A DNA stretch of 64,000 nucleotides from Edaphochlamys debaryana (Eukaryota; Chlorophyta; Chlorophyceae; Chlamydomonadales), in assembly GCA_016858145.1 (NCBI GenBank), contig JAEHOE010000188.1:62001-126000 (forward strand). Direction: 5' to 3'. Shown one piece after another: positions 31,955 to 52,100 of this stretch (positions are counted from its first letter, which is position 1; every line of letters starts with the position of its first letter). The position numbers and the translations under genes were made by a program. The notes under the pieces are model-generated. The model worked only from the letters and a program-made list of their open reading frames with translations. It was not told where the DNA came from and made no database searches.

Positions 31955-34900
31955 TCACAGCTCCTCATGCCAGGGGCACACGGCACAAGGGGCCGCCGCC
32001 GCCACGTCAGCGCAACCCCCCTGCTGCTGCGCCTCCGCGGCGAACGGCCCGCTGACGGCGGTGCCGGGGCCCGCCGCGGCCCGCTCCCTCAGAAGGGGCT
32101 TGCATGCGCCGGCCAGGGCCCTGCGCCTGGCCCTGGCCTCCTTGGGGTCTGGAGGGGGCGGCGGGGCCGCGGGTGGGGCGGGTCGGGAGGGGCGGGGTGA
32201 GAGCGAGGGGCGGGGGGGTGAGAGCGGAGCCAAGCTTTTATTCGAGCGTCTGACCGCAGCGGGGGGCCTTGATTGCGAGGCACCTGGGGCCAAACCCTGG
32301 AAGGCCGGGTGCATCGTTCCCCTTCGGTCATGGTATGGAGGGGTGTGAGGGGAGCCCTGCATGGCCGGTCCCGCCTGCCTCCAACCCCTGCCCCTTGCCC
32401 CTCCCGCCCTCTCCCTCTGTCCCTCACCGCCATCTGGGTTCGCGTCCAGCCAGTCAAGCGCCTCCTGTACGGCAACCGAGATCTGATCCTGGTCGCCGCC
32501 ATGCACCTGCGGATCCTGCGGCGCCGCATGCTCAAACTGTGCGGCGCTCCGTAGGATGTAGCACCAGCCCGTGAGCAGGTTTCGGGCCTTGAGCTGGGAC
32601 CGTACGACACGATCCTGATCCATGTTTGCCTCAGCCTCCCGGACGATGCGCTCCAGATGCTCCCCATCTAGGCGGCCCTCCTGTTCCGGGATCTGGATCT
32701 TCTCCTCCCTGCCGGTGGCCAGGTCCTGGGCAGGGCACGGGCAAGGCGAGGAGAGGGTAGCAGCAGTGCGGGAGGGGGCGATGAGATGAGACCCAGGAAG
32801 GGCAGGGGAGGCGGATGAGAGACAAAGCGAGGGAGACCGTGGAGGGGGCGGCGGCGCAGGGGCGGAAGCCGCAAGGAACCGAACCGCTTGCAACCAACCT
32901 GGGCACACACGGTGAAGTTGCCGCTCCGGTCTACCTCGATTGTCACATTGATGCGGGGAACGCCCCTGCTGGGACGGGAGGTTTATGGGGACAGAGCGGG
33001 CCGCCTTTGCTGCCAGCGAGGATGCGGCATAGCCCTACCTCTCCCGGATGCCCCGTAGCAGCAGCAATGCAGCATCCGACCAAACCCATCACGACGGAAC
33101 CGTGCGTAGCACTCCCCCCAGCTGCTGACAGAGCCTCCACCCCGCCAGGCCAGCATATCCCGCCCCCCACGCCCGCCACCCGACCAACACTCAGCCAGGG
33201 CCACGGACGCGTTGCTCGGCCCCACCATCGGGGCAGATCCCCTACACTCTCCGACCGTACGACCCACCTGGGTGCCGGTGCGATGCCCCTGAGTTCAATG
33301 GCGCCCAGCCAGTGGTTGTCCCTCGTAAGGCCGCGCTCGCCCTCAAAGACCTGCGTTCGGAGGCGACGGAGGGGTATGTGTTTGGGAGACGGGGTGACGA
33401 AGGGACCAGCAGGGGATGGGGAAAGCTCGGCAGCTGGCCTGGGCACTGCACGTTGAAGCGCCCGTGACATGGGATGACATGGCCCAGCCTGGCTCTCAAC
33501 TCTGGCGGAGAGCGAGGGCCGCACCGCCGGCAAGCTTTAACACCCCGGCTGGCTTATTTGCCACTCCACGTGCCTTAACGCGTGCAATGCCATGCCCGCA
33601 CTGGCAAGCCCCAACACCCCGCGCGGCTCACCCTGATGGTGACCGCCTCCTGGTTGTCCTCGGCTGTGGAGAAGACCTGCGGGCAGCCAGCGGGAAGCTC
33701 GAGTCAACGGCATGGGTGGCGCGGAGGACCAGGGGCCACACGTGTGCCGTACACAGTGCTGGCAGTGCCGTACACACCTTGGACTTTGTTGCGGCCAGGA
33801 TGGTGTTCCGCGATACCAACGTGGCCATGAGCCCGCCCGCGGTCTCAATGCCGATCGAGTAGGCAGCAGTCATCATGAGGTAGTAGCCGTAGCGCTCGCG
33901 AGAATACTCCAGCCAGTCAACTGCAGGCCGGGAGGCGCGCAACCAGGGGGAGGGCGGTTGGGTCCCAAGCCGAACTCCACGCCGTACCAAGCCGGGGTAC
34001 GGCAGCGCAGGCGCAGGACCCCGCCCACGCTCGCTGTCAGGACTCTCCCCACCGTGTGCCAATCATTGGCTCATCCCTACATCTGCGATACCGGTACGCG
34101 CCAAGGTTGGGCTGACACTCTACCTGTCTGTCCGGCGGTCTGTCTCCCGAGCAACACCCCCGTCACTCACCTGCGCCCCCCACGAAGGCACCCCGCTCCG
34201 CCGCTCCCAGGGCCACCACAACGTCCGGATCCACGCCCTCGACCCTGACGGGCTCCATGCCGCCAGCCCACTCCTTAACCAGATCCTGGATCCGCGGGAT
34301 GCGGCTGGATCCGCCCACCAGCCAGATCTCGTTGATGCCTGACTTCTGGGCCCCCACGTCGTGGGCGGCCTCGAGAGCCTGATCGACGGGGCTCATGGCC
34401 CTGTCAAAGAGATCCTGGTTGAGATCCTCAAAGCGGGCTCGGCTGAGGGGTTCGAGCAGATCCAAGCCATCCACCAGTCCGTTGATCTTGACAACGACCT
34501 GGGATGCATGGGAGGAAGGGGCACGGGCAAGGGATCAAGCAAGGGGCCAAGGGGCAAGCAGGCCAGGTCAGGGCCTCACAGCTGCCAATGTGGGCCCAGA
34601 GGCGGAACGCAAGGGCCTTGTTCGCTTGCGTGCGTGCGCTAACCGCCCCTCACCCGCCGCCGCCCAGCCGTGCCCTCTCCCACCTCAGAACCCCACCTCC
34701 CCCCCCCCAACCCCCGGCACCACCCACCTCGTCCACGCTCGACAGTGCATGCTTGGCGCCCTCAGCCTCCCCCCACAGCCGCTGCATCGCCCCCGCGTCG
34801 CCTCGAATATTCCGCCCAAACTTCTTATCAACCACCCCAACAAAGTAGTCCACCACACGCCTCGTGAAGTCCTCGCCGCCCAGGCGCGGGTCGTGGGCGC

Positions 34901-36509
34901 AGTAGGTCTCCAAGGGGCCGTCCACCACGACGACGCAGGCCCCGCAGCTGCCGCCGCCCAGGTGGAACACGAGCGCGTTGCGCTCGGCTGCGGGGGCCAC
35001 GGGCGGGGAAGGCAGGGGCTGTGGGGGCAGGGGCTGGGGACCTGGGATGGAAGCGGGGATGCAGCATGCAGGGACTGGGCGTGCAGGCAGAGGCTAGCGC
35101 GTTGGCAGCAGGGTTGGCAACGGTGAAGACGATCAAGGTGGATACGGGTGGGATGTGATGCGGGCGTCACGTGCTCTGTGCGGGGAGTTGGGTCACCCCC
35201 CAACTGGAGGGGTCGGCAGTGCAGCCACTCCAGCGGCGCTCGCGTGCGAAGGTGTGGGGTCAGGGCCAGGGGAGGTGGTGTGAAGGGCAGGGCAGCGCTT
35301 GTGCAGAAGAGGAGGAATGGAGGGTCACGGAGGCGCAGAAGGCGCGACCCGGCCCGCTGCAACATGGCCGCAGCAGGGGAGGGGCCGCCGCTCTCAACTC
35401 TTACACCCTTACGACGGATGCCGCCGTGATACGCCCTGTGCATGCCCACCCCCGTGCACACGCACCGCGCTTGTTGTCCAGGCCCAGGACATGGCCGGCG
35501 GCGGCGGGGTCGTTCATGATCTCCATCACGTCGAGCCCAGCAAGCGCTCCAGCATCCTTGGCAGCCTGGCGTTGAGCTTGGGTGAAATGTTGGGGTACGG
35601 TGATGAGCGCGCGCTTGACCGTCCTTTCGAGGAACGACTCGGAAGTGTTCTTCAGTTGGGTGAGGACCATGGCAGAGATCTCCTCGGGGCTGTACACGTG
35701 CTGCTCGCCGTGGATCTGTACGGAGATGTACGGCTTGCCGTCGCGATCCACGATGTCGTACGGCACCAGATCCCTGAGGCGCTGGACCTGAGGGTCATCA
35801 AAGCTGCGGCGTGTGAGGGGAACGGAGGGTTGGGATGCTCACACGCGCGGTTTGCACAGCAGATGCGAGTGGCTCCCTCCCGCAGCACGTAGTGCCCTTG
35901 AACCCCAAAACGCATCGCGTGCCAAGTCTGCTGGCTGGGTCCGTCCCTGGCCGTCCCCACTTGGGACCTGCGCGTTGTCACCCTCAATGCTGACCTGACC
36001 TAGCCGTACCTTGCCCATCACCCGTCTGGCAAGCACGTATCCCGTAAGGCCCGGTGGATGAGGACACTCACGTACGGCCGAGCAGGTGCTTAACGCCGTA
36101 CACCACGCGCTTGGGGTCCCAAAAGGCCCGGTCCCTGGCGTCCTGGCCAACCAGAGGCCCGGTGTCTGTGAATGCCACGTAGGCGGGTGTGGTGCGTTCG
36201 CCCCGAGCGTTGGGGATGACCATGGTGCGGTTGCGGTCTCCGTGGTACACGCCCACGGCAGCGTAGGTGCTGCCCAGGTCAATTCCGATGACCGTGATGA
36301 GGTCTGCGTCGGTGGCTTCGGCGGCCAGAGCTGGAGGCGGTGCGAGGAGGACGCCGACGCTGAGCGGGAGGAGGCCTGTGGCACGGGAGGGGGAAGTGAG
36401 GTGGATAGGTCGTGCCGCTGTGAACGCAGCTCGGCCGAGCTGGCCAAAGTACCGGCGGACCCGCACCTAGAAGCCGTAGTCGCAGTCTTCGTTGCCTTCG
36501 GTGCGCCAT
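31955..36509 (-). CDS. Divergent ER-lumenal Hsp70 (BiP-like) with HEEL C-terminus (11 exons)
   Basis: An Hsp70-family chaperone predicted in the ER lumen. Exons (minus): 36467-36509, 36072-36375, 35466-35803, 34728-34987, 34171-34498, 33778-33920, 33632-33676, 33268-33350, 32899-32965, 32428-32725, 31955-32148; 2,103 nt, 700 residues. Arg-rich start [15 protein letters not shown], hydrophobic core and AAE define a signal peptide (1-33). BiP-like blocks: [10 protein letters not shown] (44-52), [100 protein letters not shown]. It ends CPWHEEL, a KDEL/HDEL-type retention signal. Key ATPase positions deviate: canonical DLGGGTFD is HLGGGSCG (237-244), NEPTAAA is NDPAAAG, and the DILLLD linker is lost. 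This suggests weak or absent ATP hydrolysis. It is not the ordinary BiP of the genome, more likely a specialised paralogue. It shares no HYOU1-type extension. Confidence 0.88.
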
Positions 36510-39284
36510 CGTTGCCAGGAGCCGGATGTGCTGTGATGTCACTCAGGAGGCTCCGGCGACTAGTTGTTCTGGAGCGCAGGCCGAAGTGTGTAATGTATCA
36601 TAGTGGAGATTGCTTGGGCCCACGGTGCGGGGAGGACAGCCATGACAGGGTGAGCTGTCCCTGCTGTACGTTTAAACGCCCAACGACCGAACAGAGCTCT
36701 CTGCTGAGCCTCGAGCTGCTGGGCATACTGAGTTGTTGCGGTATGGGCCCGGGCTGACAGTTATACACATGCAGCAGAGAGTATTCCGCCTCTCGCGCGT
36801 AGAGGTCGGTATCTCGCGGCTTCTCGCGAGGACTGCACCAGCAGCAGGCACGCCACCAGACCCCTGGCCCCCCACCCCACCCTCCTGACCCCACTCGCAA
36901 CGGCACGCACGCACACCGCGCAGTTACCTGCGGGTCGCGGCAGCAACCGTAGGAGCGTCCCCCTGCATCCCTACAGTATCGTGTCACGCCCCAGCGTGTC
37001 GCATTGCCCCCATCACGTGCCTAGCAGTCAGTGGGTAGGGCGATGTGTCCAGCAGGCTCTCAGAGAAATGTGCAAGGTTAGCTAACAACACACCCAGACT
37101 GAGTATGCGCGTGGAGGTTGAGCTCCCAGACGTGTCGCCGGCATGTTAGAGCGTGGTCGATAAGTTTCCCTGCTCTCAGTCACAAGCGACAGGGATAACC
37201 AAACTAAAGCTTGTGGCATCGCGGGCTAGGCGTGAATCGCATATTTATGCGTGACGCAGGCACGGGGTAATCGACACGGGGTAATTGGCACTGGACAGCA
37301 CTGGACGGCCTCGTTGAATAGCCGCCTGCCCGCCTCGTCGAGCTGGCCCGGCGTTGTGAGGACCAAGACTACGTGCCTCAGGAACTGGCTGGCCACAACG
37401 TGCACCAGCGTGCCCCATTTAACTAGCTACTGGATTGCATCACGGTAGCGGCCCTTGTGACACACCGCCTCCAGCGTGGTCTCACAACAGGATTGGTCTT
37501 CATGGCAGCTCCAACAGGCCCCGCGGGAGTCCGTGGTGCTATGGTGCACAAACGAAAAGTTATTGGGCGAGGAGTGACGGTGTATGTGTGTGCGTGCGTG
37601 GGGGGGTGCTAAAGCTGATGAGTGAGCAGAGTGAGATAGGAACGGCTCTAGCGAGCCCATGCACCCGGGTGCTCTACCTCCCTGGGTGCCTGCACAGACT
37701 GGTGATCCAGAAAAGTGCATGCGTCGTCGCCCGTTGCTTCTAGCAACGCTCAAATGCGGCTATGGCGGATAGCACGCAGTTGTGTTCTCCGTCCGTAGGA
37801 CCTCCGTGATAGCCGCATGAATGCATGATATGTATCGGCACCTGCGGGGGGGGCTCAGAATTCACGATGTGCTCGCCCCATGAGCCGTACGTACTGCGGC
37901 ACGCGTACTCGCACCCTGGTTCCTATCCACCCTTCCCGCCAGGCCAGGCTTTTGCCTCCTTCTACAGCTACCGGTGCGCCGGTTGTCGCCGTTTCAGCCC
38001 CCCGCCCCGTCGTCCTCGGTCCGGGACAGATGAGTTCGTTCTGTCCGCTGGGGGAAAGATGGGTTGGAGCGCGGGGCTGCAGGGCAGCGGCGGGAGAAGA
38101 GTGGCGGGAGAGGGGGCAATGTACTGACACGCACGAGTTCGACAAACACGAGCTGCGCGGGACATGCTGCTGGAAATTCGTTGGCATTCGTTGGCACTCG
38201 TGAACCCGGCCCGCCGGCCACCGCTCTTTGGGCAGCTTGCCCTCGACCCACCACAGAAGCAACGCTCTCCCGTGGCAGCCCCCCTCGACCCAAGCAACAT
38301 TCCGTAAGCTCCATAATGTTGACTATGAGGAGACTGCCATGAACACTGGGCCATACCTCACGACCCACCATGAGCGCATCGGGGAGGGAGCGCAATGCAG
38401 AAGTTTGGGGTGGAGGGCATAGCTCCCGCGTGGGGCCCTACGAGCGACCTCTCCTTGGGGGTCATCTGACCGTAACCGGCATACCTGGCTTCCCCACAGT
38501 CAGGTGGAGTGCTGTGGGCAGCAGCCGAGGGTGGGAGCAAATGCAAACGAGAGTAGATGGCGCGAGAGGGGGAACGGGGTGAGGGGCAGGGATGAGGGAG
38601 GAGGCTGGACAAGGAGGCACGATTGGGTAGGGGAGGAGGGGATCGTGGGGTCAAGGGCGGTAGGGGGGTAGTGGGGGAGACCGGGGGCGATCCGCGCTGG
38701 CGACCCAGTCTGCTTGGCAGATCTGGCGAAGACCAGCCAGCATTGGGAAAGGCAAGGTCAGGGGAAGGAGAGCAGCTCTGGGAAGGCCAGCATTGGGGAG
38801 GCCAGCCTGCATCAACACTGCTCCATCCTGGTCCACGCAGAAGGACAGAGCACGAGCGGCAAGTAGGTTGGCGGGAGGGCGACATGCTGCTGGGCACTCG
38901 CGAAGCAAGAGGGGGAAGGTGAGGGGGGAAGAAGCCACGAACCCGCCAGGTAGGGGTATCGGGGGGGTGGGGTAGGGTGAGGGGCGGAGGGGTGGAGGGA
39001 GACAGGGGGAGCGGGGGGCTGAGAGGCGGAGGGTGGAGGGGGGGGGGACCTGCGAATGCGAATGGGGGAGGGGGGGTGCAAGGGGCCACGAACCCGCGGC
39101 CCTGGATCCCGCGAACTTGCATCGGGGTCGCATACCGCTTCGACTCTCGGCCTGCCAAACCGCGATAGTCTTCTGCTGTATCTCCTCAGTCGCCTCCTGT
39201 GCTGGATAGCGGGACGCGTCGCGCAAAGCTTTAACGTTCAAAGTTCACCTGCAAATGCGCTAGGTGCCACGCTTGAGCTTAACA
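36510..39284. other. Divergent intergenic region Hsp70 to kinesin-13
   Basis: This 2.8-kb stretch must carry both promoters. No gene is supported. On the minus strand at about 37525-37250 there is a stop-interrupted open stretch that reads somewhat like protein (CHKGRYRDAIQ, stop, then LVKWGTLVHVVASQFLRHVV), which may be an eroded gene. From 38480 to 39080 the sequence is G-rich simple repeat with shadow frames on the minus strand. Confidence 0.4.
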
Positions 39285-47250
<7,966 letters not shown>

Positions 47251-49194
47251 TGAGCGGACGGGGAGGCAAGCAGGCGACTGCTGCTGGGGGCGCCTGCCCG
47301 TACTGCCGACCGGCGGCGTGGAGGGCCACTGGTGCTGCGGACACCTGCCAGCCAGCGGGCGGCGTGGAGGGGCGTGAGATGGGGCGGAGTGGGGTAGCGA
47401 GGGGAGACGAGGGGCCTGAGGCGATGGGGGAAAGGGGCCAGCATGCAGCGCTTGACGCGTGTAGTAGCACATCGGTGGACTGGGCCGTGCGTCCTCGCCT
47501 GGGGCAGACCTGCAGCTGCAACGGCGGCGCGGGCTTTGGGAGTGTAGAGGAAGGTCCTGGGGATCGATGCCGCGGGCTGGGGGCCTGCGGACGGAGGACG
47601 GGGGCGGGGCGGGAGGGTTAGCTAGGCAGGCATGGGGCGGGGCGGGGCGGGGCGTGTACAACGCAAGGGCAAATGGGGGTAGGCATTCAGTAGCTAGGGG
47701 GTCTGCGCGCGGGGAGTGCACGCCTGCCGCGCGCAAGCAAGGGCGTGCGAAGGCGTGCAGCGGACTAGCAGGCGGGTGCACATGCGTGCCGTACGGGTAG
47801 CGCCGTGGGGGGGAGCGGAGCGTGCGCCAAACGGACGTCATCCGAGGACATGGGGCTCACTCGCGTTGTGCGTGCACTAGCGCCGCTCGTGTGGTGCACA
47901 TGAAGCACGTATGGAGGCAGGCTGGATTGGGCATTCGCAAGGACACGTGCTCTTGGTGCGGGCGGCGCAGGAGGCTGCTGTGTGCCCGGGTGTAGCTAGC
48001 GTACGGTATCGTCATTGCGGCCGGAGCTGGCCGGGATGAGTCCGCGCAGATGCCTCCGCGTGGGGAGGGTTTCATCTACTGGCGCGCGTGGGGCGGAGCG
48101 TGCGTGGAGCATGTGTGCATACGCCGGGAGAATGCCATCTTGGCAGCCGCTAGGGAGCGTCGGCTCATAGGGCTGCCACCCCGGCCCAGTGGGCTCCAAT
48201 CGATGAGCTTTCCCTGGCGCGTGCCGGGGGAGGCCAGGGGTGAGGCGTAAGGGGGCGGTGTATGTACCTGCATGCCAGCACCGTGTACCTTTGAAATGCG
48301 TCGAACTGAGCTTCCCTACCTGGCAAGGACCAGAGCATCAGGAGGCCTCCTGCAGCGCAGGCCCTGCCTGCCAACCCGAGGCTCGCGGGCCGGAGGTTGG
48401 CCCGATCGACCCCTGGCGCGTGCGGCGGCCCGCTGGGGGAGGGCCGGGCCGTGGTACCTGCACGCCATCACTGTGTGTACCTTCGCATTGCGGCACGTCA
48501 GCCGGAGCTCGCCCCCACGACCAACGGCCGGTAGAGGGCGACAAGTTGTTGTGTTCTGGGTTTGCGTGCGGCCAGCGCGGAGGCAGGCGGTGCACTTGGG
48601 TAAGCACCGCCTCAACGAAACGCGAGCCAGAATAGGCTTCCCGGATGGGGCGTCATACGGCAATAAAGGGCTCCAGACACCTTAAGAAGCCCTCATCCAG
48701 CATCACTCTGTCGACGAGTAAGAGCTAGATAACACTTCACCTTCAACCGGCACGGACGCCGTGCGCACCAGAAGTACATACAAACTCACAAGCTGGCTGG
48801 CAGACTAGGCTAGCCGCGACTTATGGCGCGCGTAGCGCCGCGGAAGCATGTCGGCGGTAAGCAGGGCTCGATCTCATTATCGCCAAGCGCTAATGTGGAG
48901 AGAGGGCGAATCCGCCGCGCCGCATGGCCAAGTTCGACGTGTCGACCGACGGCCACCGAGGCCGCTTTTATCCCTTCATCATCGGTTTATTCAAAACAGA
49001 AGTCACAACAGTACCACTACATCATTGGCTTGAGCAGTAGTGATTTTACCCGCTTCACATGGGCGGGGCATGTGTAACGCTGCGTTGGCCACGAGCAGGC
49101 ACATTGGACACCAGTAGATACTGTTTGAGCCGTAGACTAAGGTTTTGGTGGCGGGGCTTTCGCGGCGAGGCTGGACACGGTCTCGAGCGACCAC
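47251..49194. other. Intergenic region kinesin-13 to CUB gene
   Basis: No exon supported. There is a diverged direct repeat: a block at about 48257-48300 (TACCTGCATGCCAGCACCGT) resembles one at 48457-48500 (TACCTGCACGCCATCACTGT), both preceded by GCGCGTGC and G-runs. The first exon(s) of the next gene may lie in the right part. A TGTAA is present at about 49073, rather far to serve the kinesin gene. Confidence 0.4.
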
Positions 49195-52100
49195 ATGTTC
49201 CTGATTTCCGCCTCCCCGCCCCGGTTTCCCCGCCCTGCCTCCGCCGCCCGCTCAGGAGCCGTGGCCGTCATCTGCTTCCGGGTGATATGCGGAACATCAA
49301 GAGCCCAGACTGTTCGCTGTCCCGGGAATGTGACCGGCGTCTACGAGGCGACCGCCAACATGGTGACGGAATCCGCCATTCGGACCAATGCCAAGCTTCA
49401 AGACGGCGCCTACGCTGTGCACAGCGAGGACCCCTACCGGTAGGTCTGTGAATACCTCCAACACGGCAGCGGCTATGGACGGGCTGCAAGGCACTGGTGG
49501 TGCGGCGGGGCACCGCAATTAAAGGGGCATTAACGCTCGTCGTGACATACACCCCATGACACGCCCTGCCCTAGCGAGCCCACACGGCACTTCGCACACA
49601 CCACGTCTCCTCGCTCGCCTTTCCACGCACCGTTACCCCCAACCCCCAACCCCTCATCACATTGCCCGCAGCGCCGAAGGCACGTTCGTGTACCTCCGCC
49701 CCGAGTTCGCCGTGCTTGGCTGTGCGCCCAGCGGCACGGCCCGGTACCGAGTGGCGGTCACCGTCATGGGCTGCAAGTCGTACACCGCACGCGTCACGCC
49801 CCGCACGTCGAGCGCCTGCGAGGCAGACGACGAGTGCTACCTGTGAGTGAGCCTGGGCCACACGTGCCTTGATAACGATGCTGGGGGCTGGGGGCACGCG
49901 TCCCACCCTATCTAGCCCACCAAGGCACCGGCCCGTTCTCGGAACCGCACGGTACCCGGCGCTGGCATCCCTACGATGACCTCGGCCCCTCCCGCATTGA
50001 CCCTCCCGCTTCCCACCGCATGTAGGGATGCGGCGCGTGGATGCGACGCGTGCCTGTCTCAGGTGCTCCAGGGCTTGCAGGCAACGTTCGACGTGAGCAG
50101 TGTTGGCACGGTGGAGGCCGGCTCGCTCCTCATCTTCCCCCTCGCCGCCAAGACCAGCGCCGCTGCGTCAACGGTCGAGGGCCTGATCGCATCCTGCCAG
50201 CGGGACCAGACCAGTCAGGCCTCTGCCCGCGGCATGACGCAACTCCTCTCCACCACGCGCGGTCTCTTTGAGCTTCTGTCCCACCAGGCTTATCAACGGT
50301 GAGTAAACGCTACCGGGTGATATCAGGGCACGCCCACCACAACTCAAGAGAAGCCCAGCAGAACGAGCGGGCCCCTGTTCGTTCATGTCGGCCGTCCGAT
50401 TCCTGGCCTTCCCTACCTCTTCCCCCCCTCCCGCCCCACACCAGGTTTGAAGACGTGTCCGAGGAGGTCCCAGTGGCGGGTACCTATGAAGAGCTTCCGG
50501 ATTTGTTGGACAACGATGGCAACCCGGAGACGCCTGCAGTAGACATGCCGTACGCCATGAACCGAGAGACCTCGACTCAGCCCACAGCACCGGACGGGTC
50601 AAGGGTCGTGCAGCAGACGCAGGCAAGTGTGTGAGGTTCGGGAGTTTGCAGCCGATTCTTCGTATTACCTGTTGGCGAACCCGTGCGTGCCCCACTTCGG
50701 GGTTAAGGGGGCGGGGCAGAATCAACGCCCCACCACCGGCCACTTCCTTGGCCGCACCCACCTGTTGTCATCTCTGCCGCACCGCCCGCAGTACCTGGTG
50801 CCGACGGAGGATGCCCACGAGTGCCTGGGGTCAACGCTGGACGTCAGCGCAGGTAAGGACGAGTGCTGTAATAAATATTGAGATCCGGTCCGATAATCCT
50901 CCGCATCTGATTACCGTCACCTTTGCCACCAACTTCCCCCGCCCACACCCAGGCGGCAGGGCGTACGTCCTCGTGTCTCGTACAGGGAGTGTCCTGGCCC
51001 GGGCGGATGCCATCGTCTCAGAGCAGCCCGTCCCCCTGGCCAGCCCGACAGCCGTGGACGCAGGCACAGACGCGCAGGGCAACCCGCTGTCCAAGATCAT
51101 GGTCATGCGAAACCGCCACATTGCAACACTTTACTACCTGCCCGCGGCACGCCGGCGTGTCATGCTATCCAGCGATGATGGCCTGGACCGTACGGGTCTG
51201 TCCCAGCCGCCGGAGGATCACGTGCACCCTGATGACCGGCAGCACGGTACGTAAGGCTTTGTACGGCACGCACAGAGTTTGTCCCTCCGCTCCTGCTGAC
51301 CTGGCACCGGCCATGACACTGATGCGCAGCTGGGTCCAAGGCTGTGGAGGGGTACCTCAATGAGCTTCTTGGACTCTCCTCCGAGGCCGTGTACCCCGGG
51401 GGCCGCTCGACGGAGTTTCTGAGGGACTACAAGCGCCTTCTGGTAAAGAACATTCAGCGCAGGCATCGGATGATGATGGAGGAAGCTTACCGGGTTGAGG
51501 GCGGCGTGGTTGCCATTGGCGTACCTGACGCCCTCGAGGACAGCGGCGGCAGCCCCTCAAACCACAGCGAGGTTCGACGACTGCAGGAGAACAGCCTCAA
51601 GTGGGACGTCACGCTGTTCGACAAGGAGGGCGGCATTGATGTTGTTGGCAAGCGCCTTGGGGCTCGTGTTTGGGCGAAGGGAACCATGGTGATCGGCCGG
51701 TCTGGCCTCACCTCGGCTTCGGTACGTGAGCAACGCAAGCGCACAGGGTTAGAGTACGGTACCGGGGGCGGCCCCTTGTCAGACAGGTTAGCTGGGAGGC
51801 AGTTGCAGCCCCTTGCACGCACGCCGTGCCCACCCGTCTCGCCTGTCCAAGTGGCTTCCTTCTACGCCTCCTTCAGGCCTCAGCCAAGCTCTCTGCCGGC
51901 CTCGACATCATATTCTTCGATTACAAGTGAGGCGCGCCAGCGTTTCCGGCAAGACAGGGCCCCCTTCCTCGCCACTTGCTTGTTGCTTACCTGTCCCGCG
52001 TTGCTTCCCTTCTATCCATCTCGGCCCCATGGCACTTGATTGGCTGTCCCCACGACAATGCTGGCCCCATGACACCGGCCGGCTAACCCCATGACATCCG

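Noticed and set aside
38358..39158. 266-codon minus-strand frame upstream of kinesin-13
   Set aside because: Pro/Ser simple sequence complementary to G-rich repeats; no domain or splice evidence.
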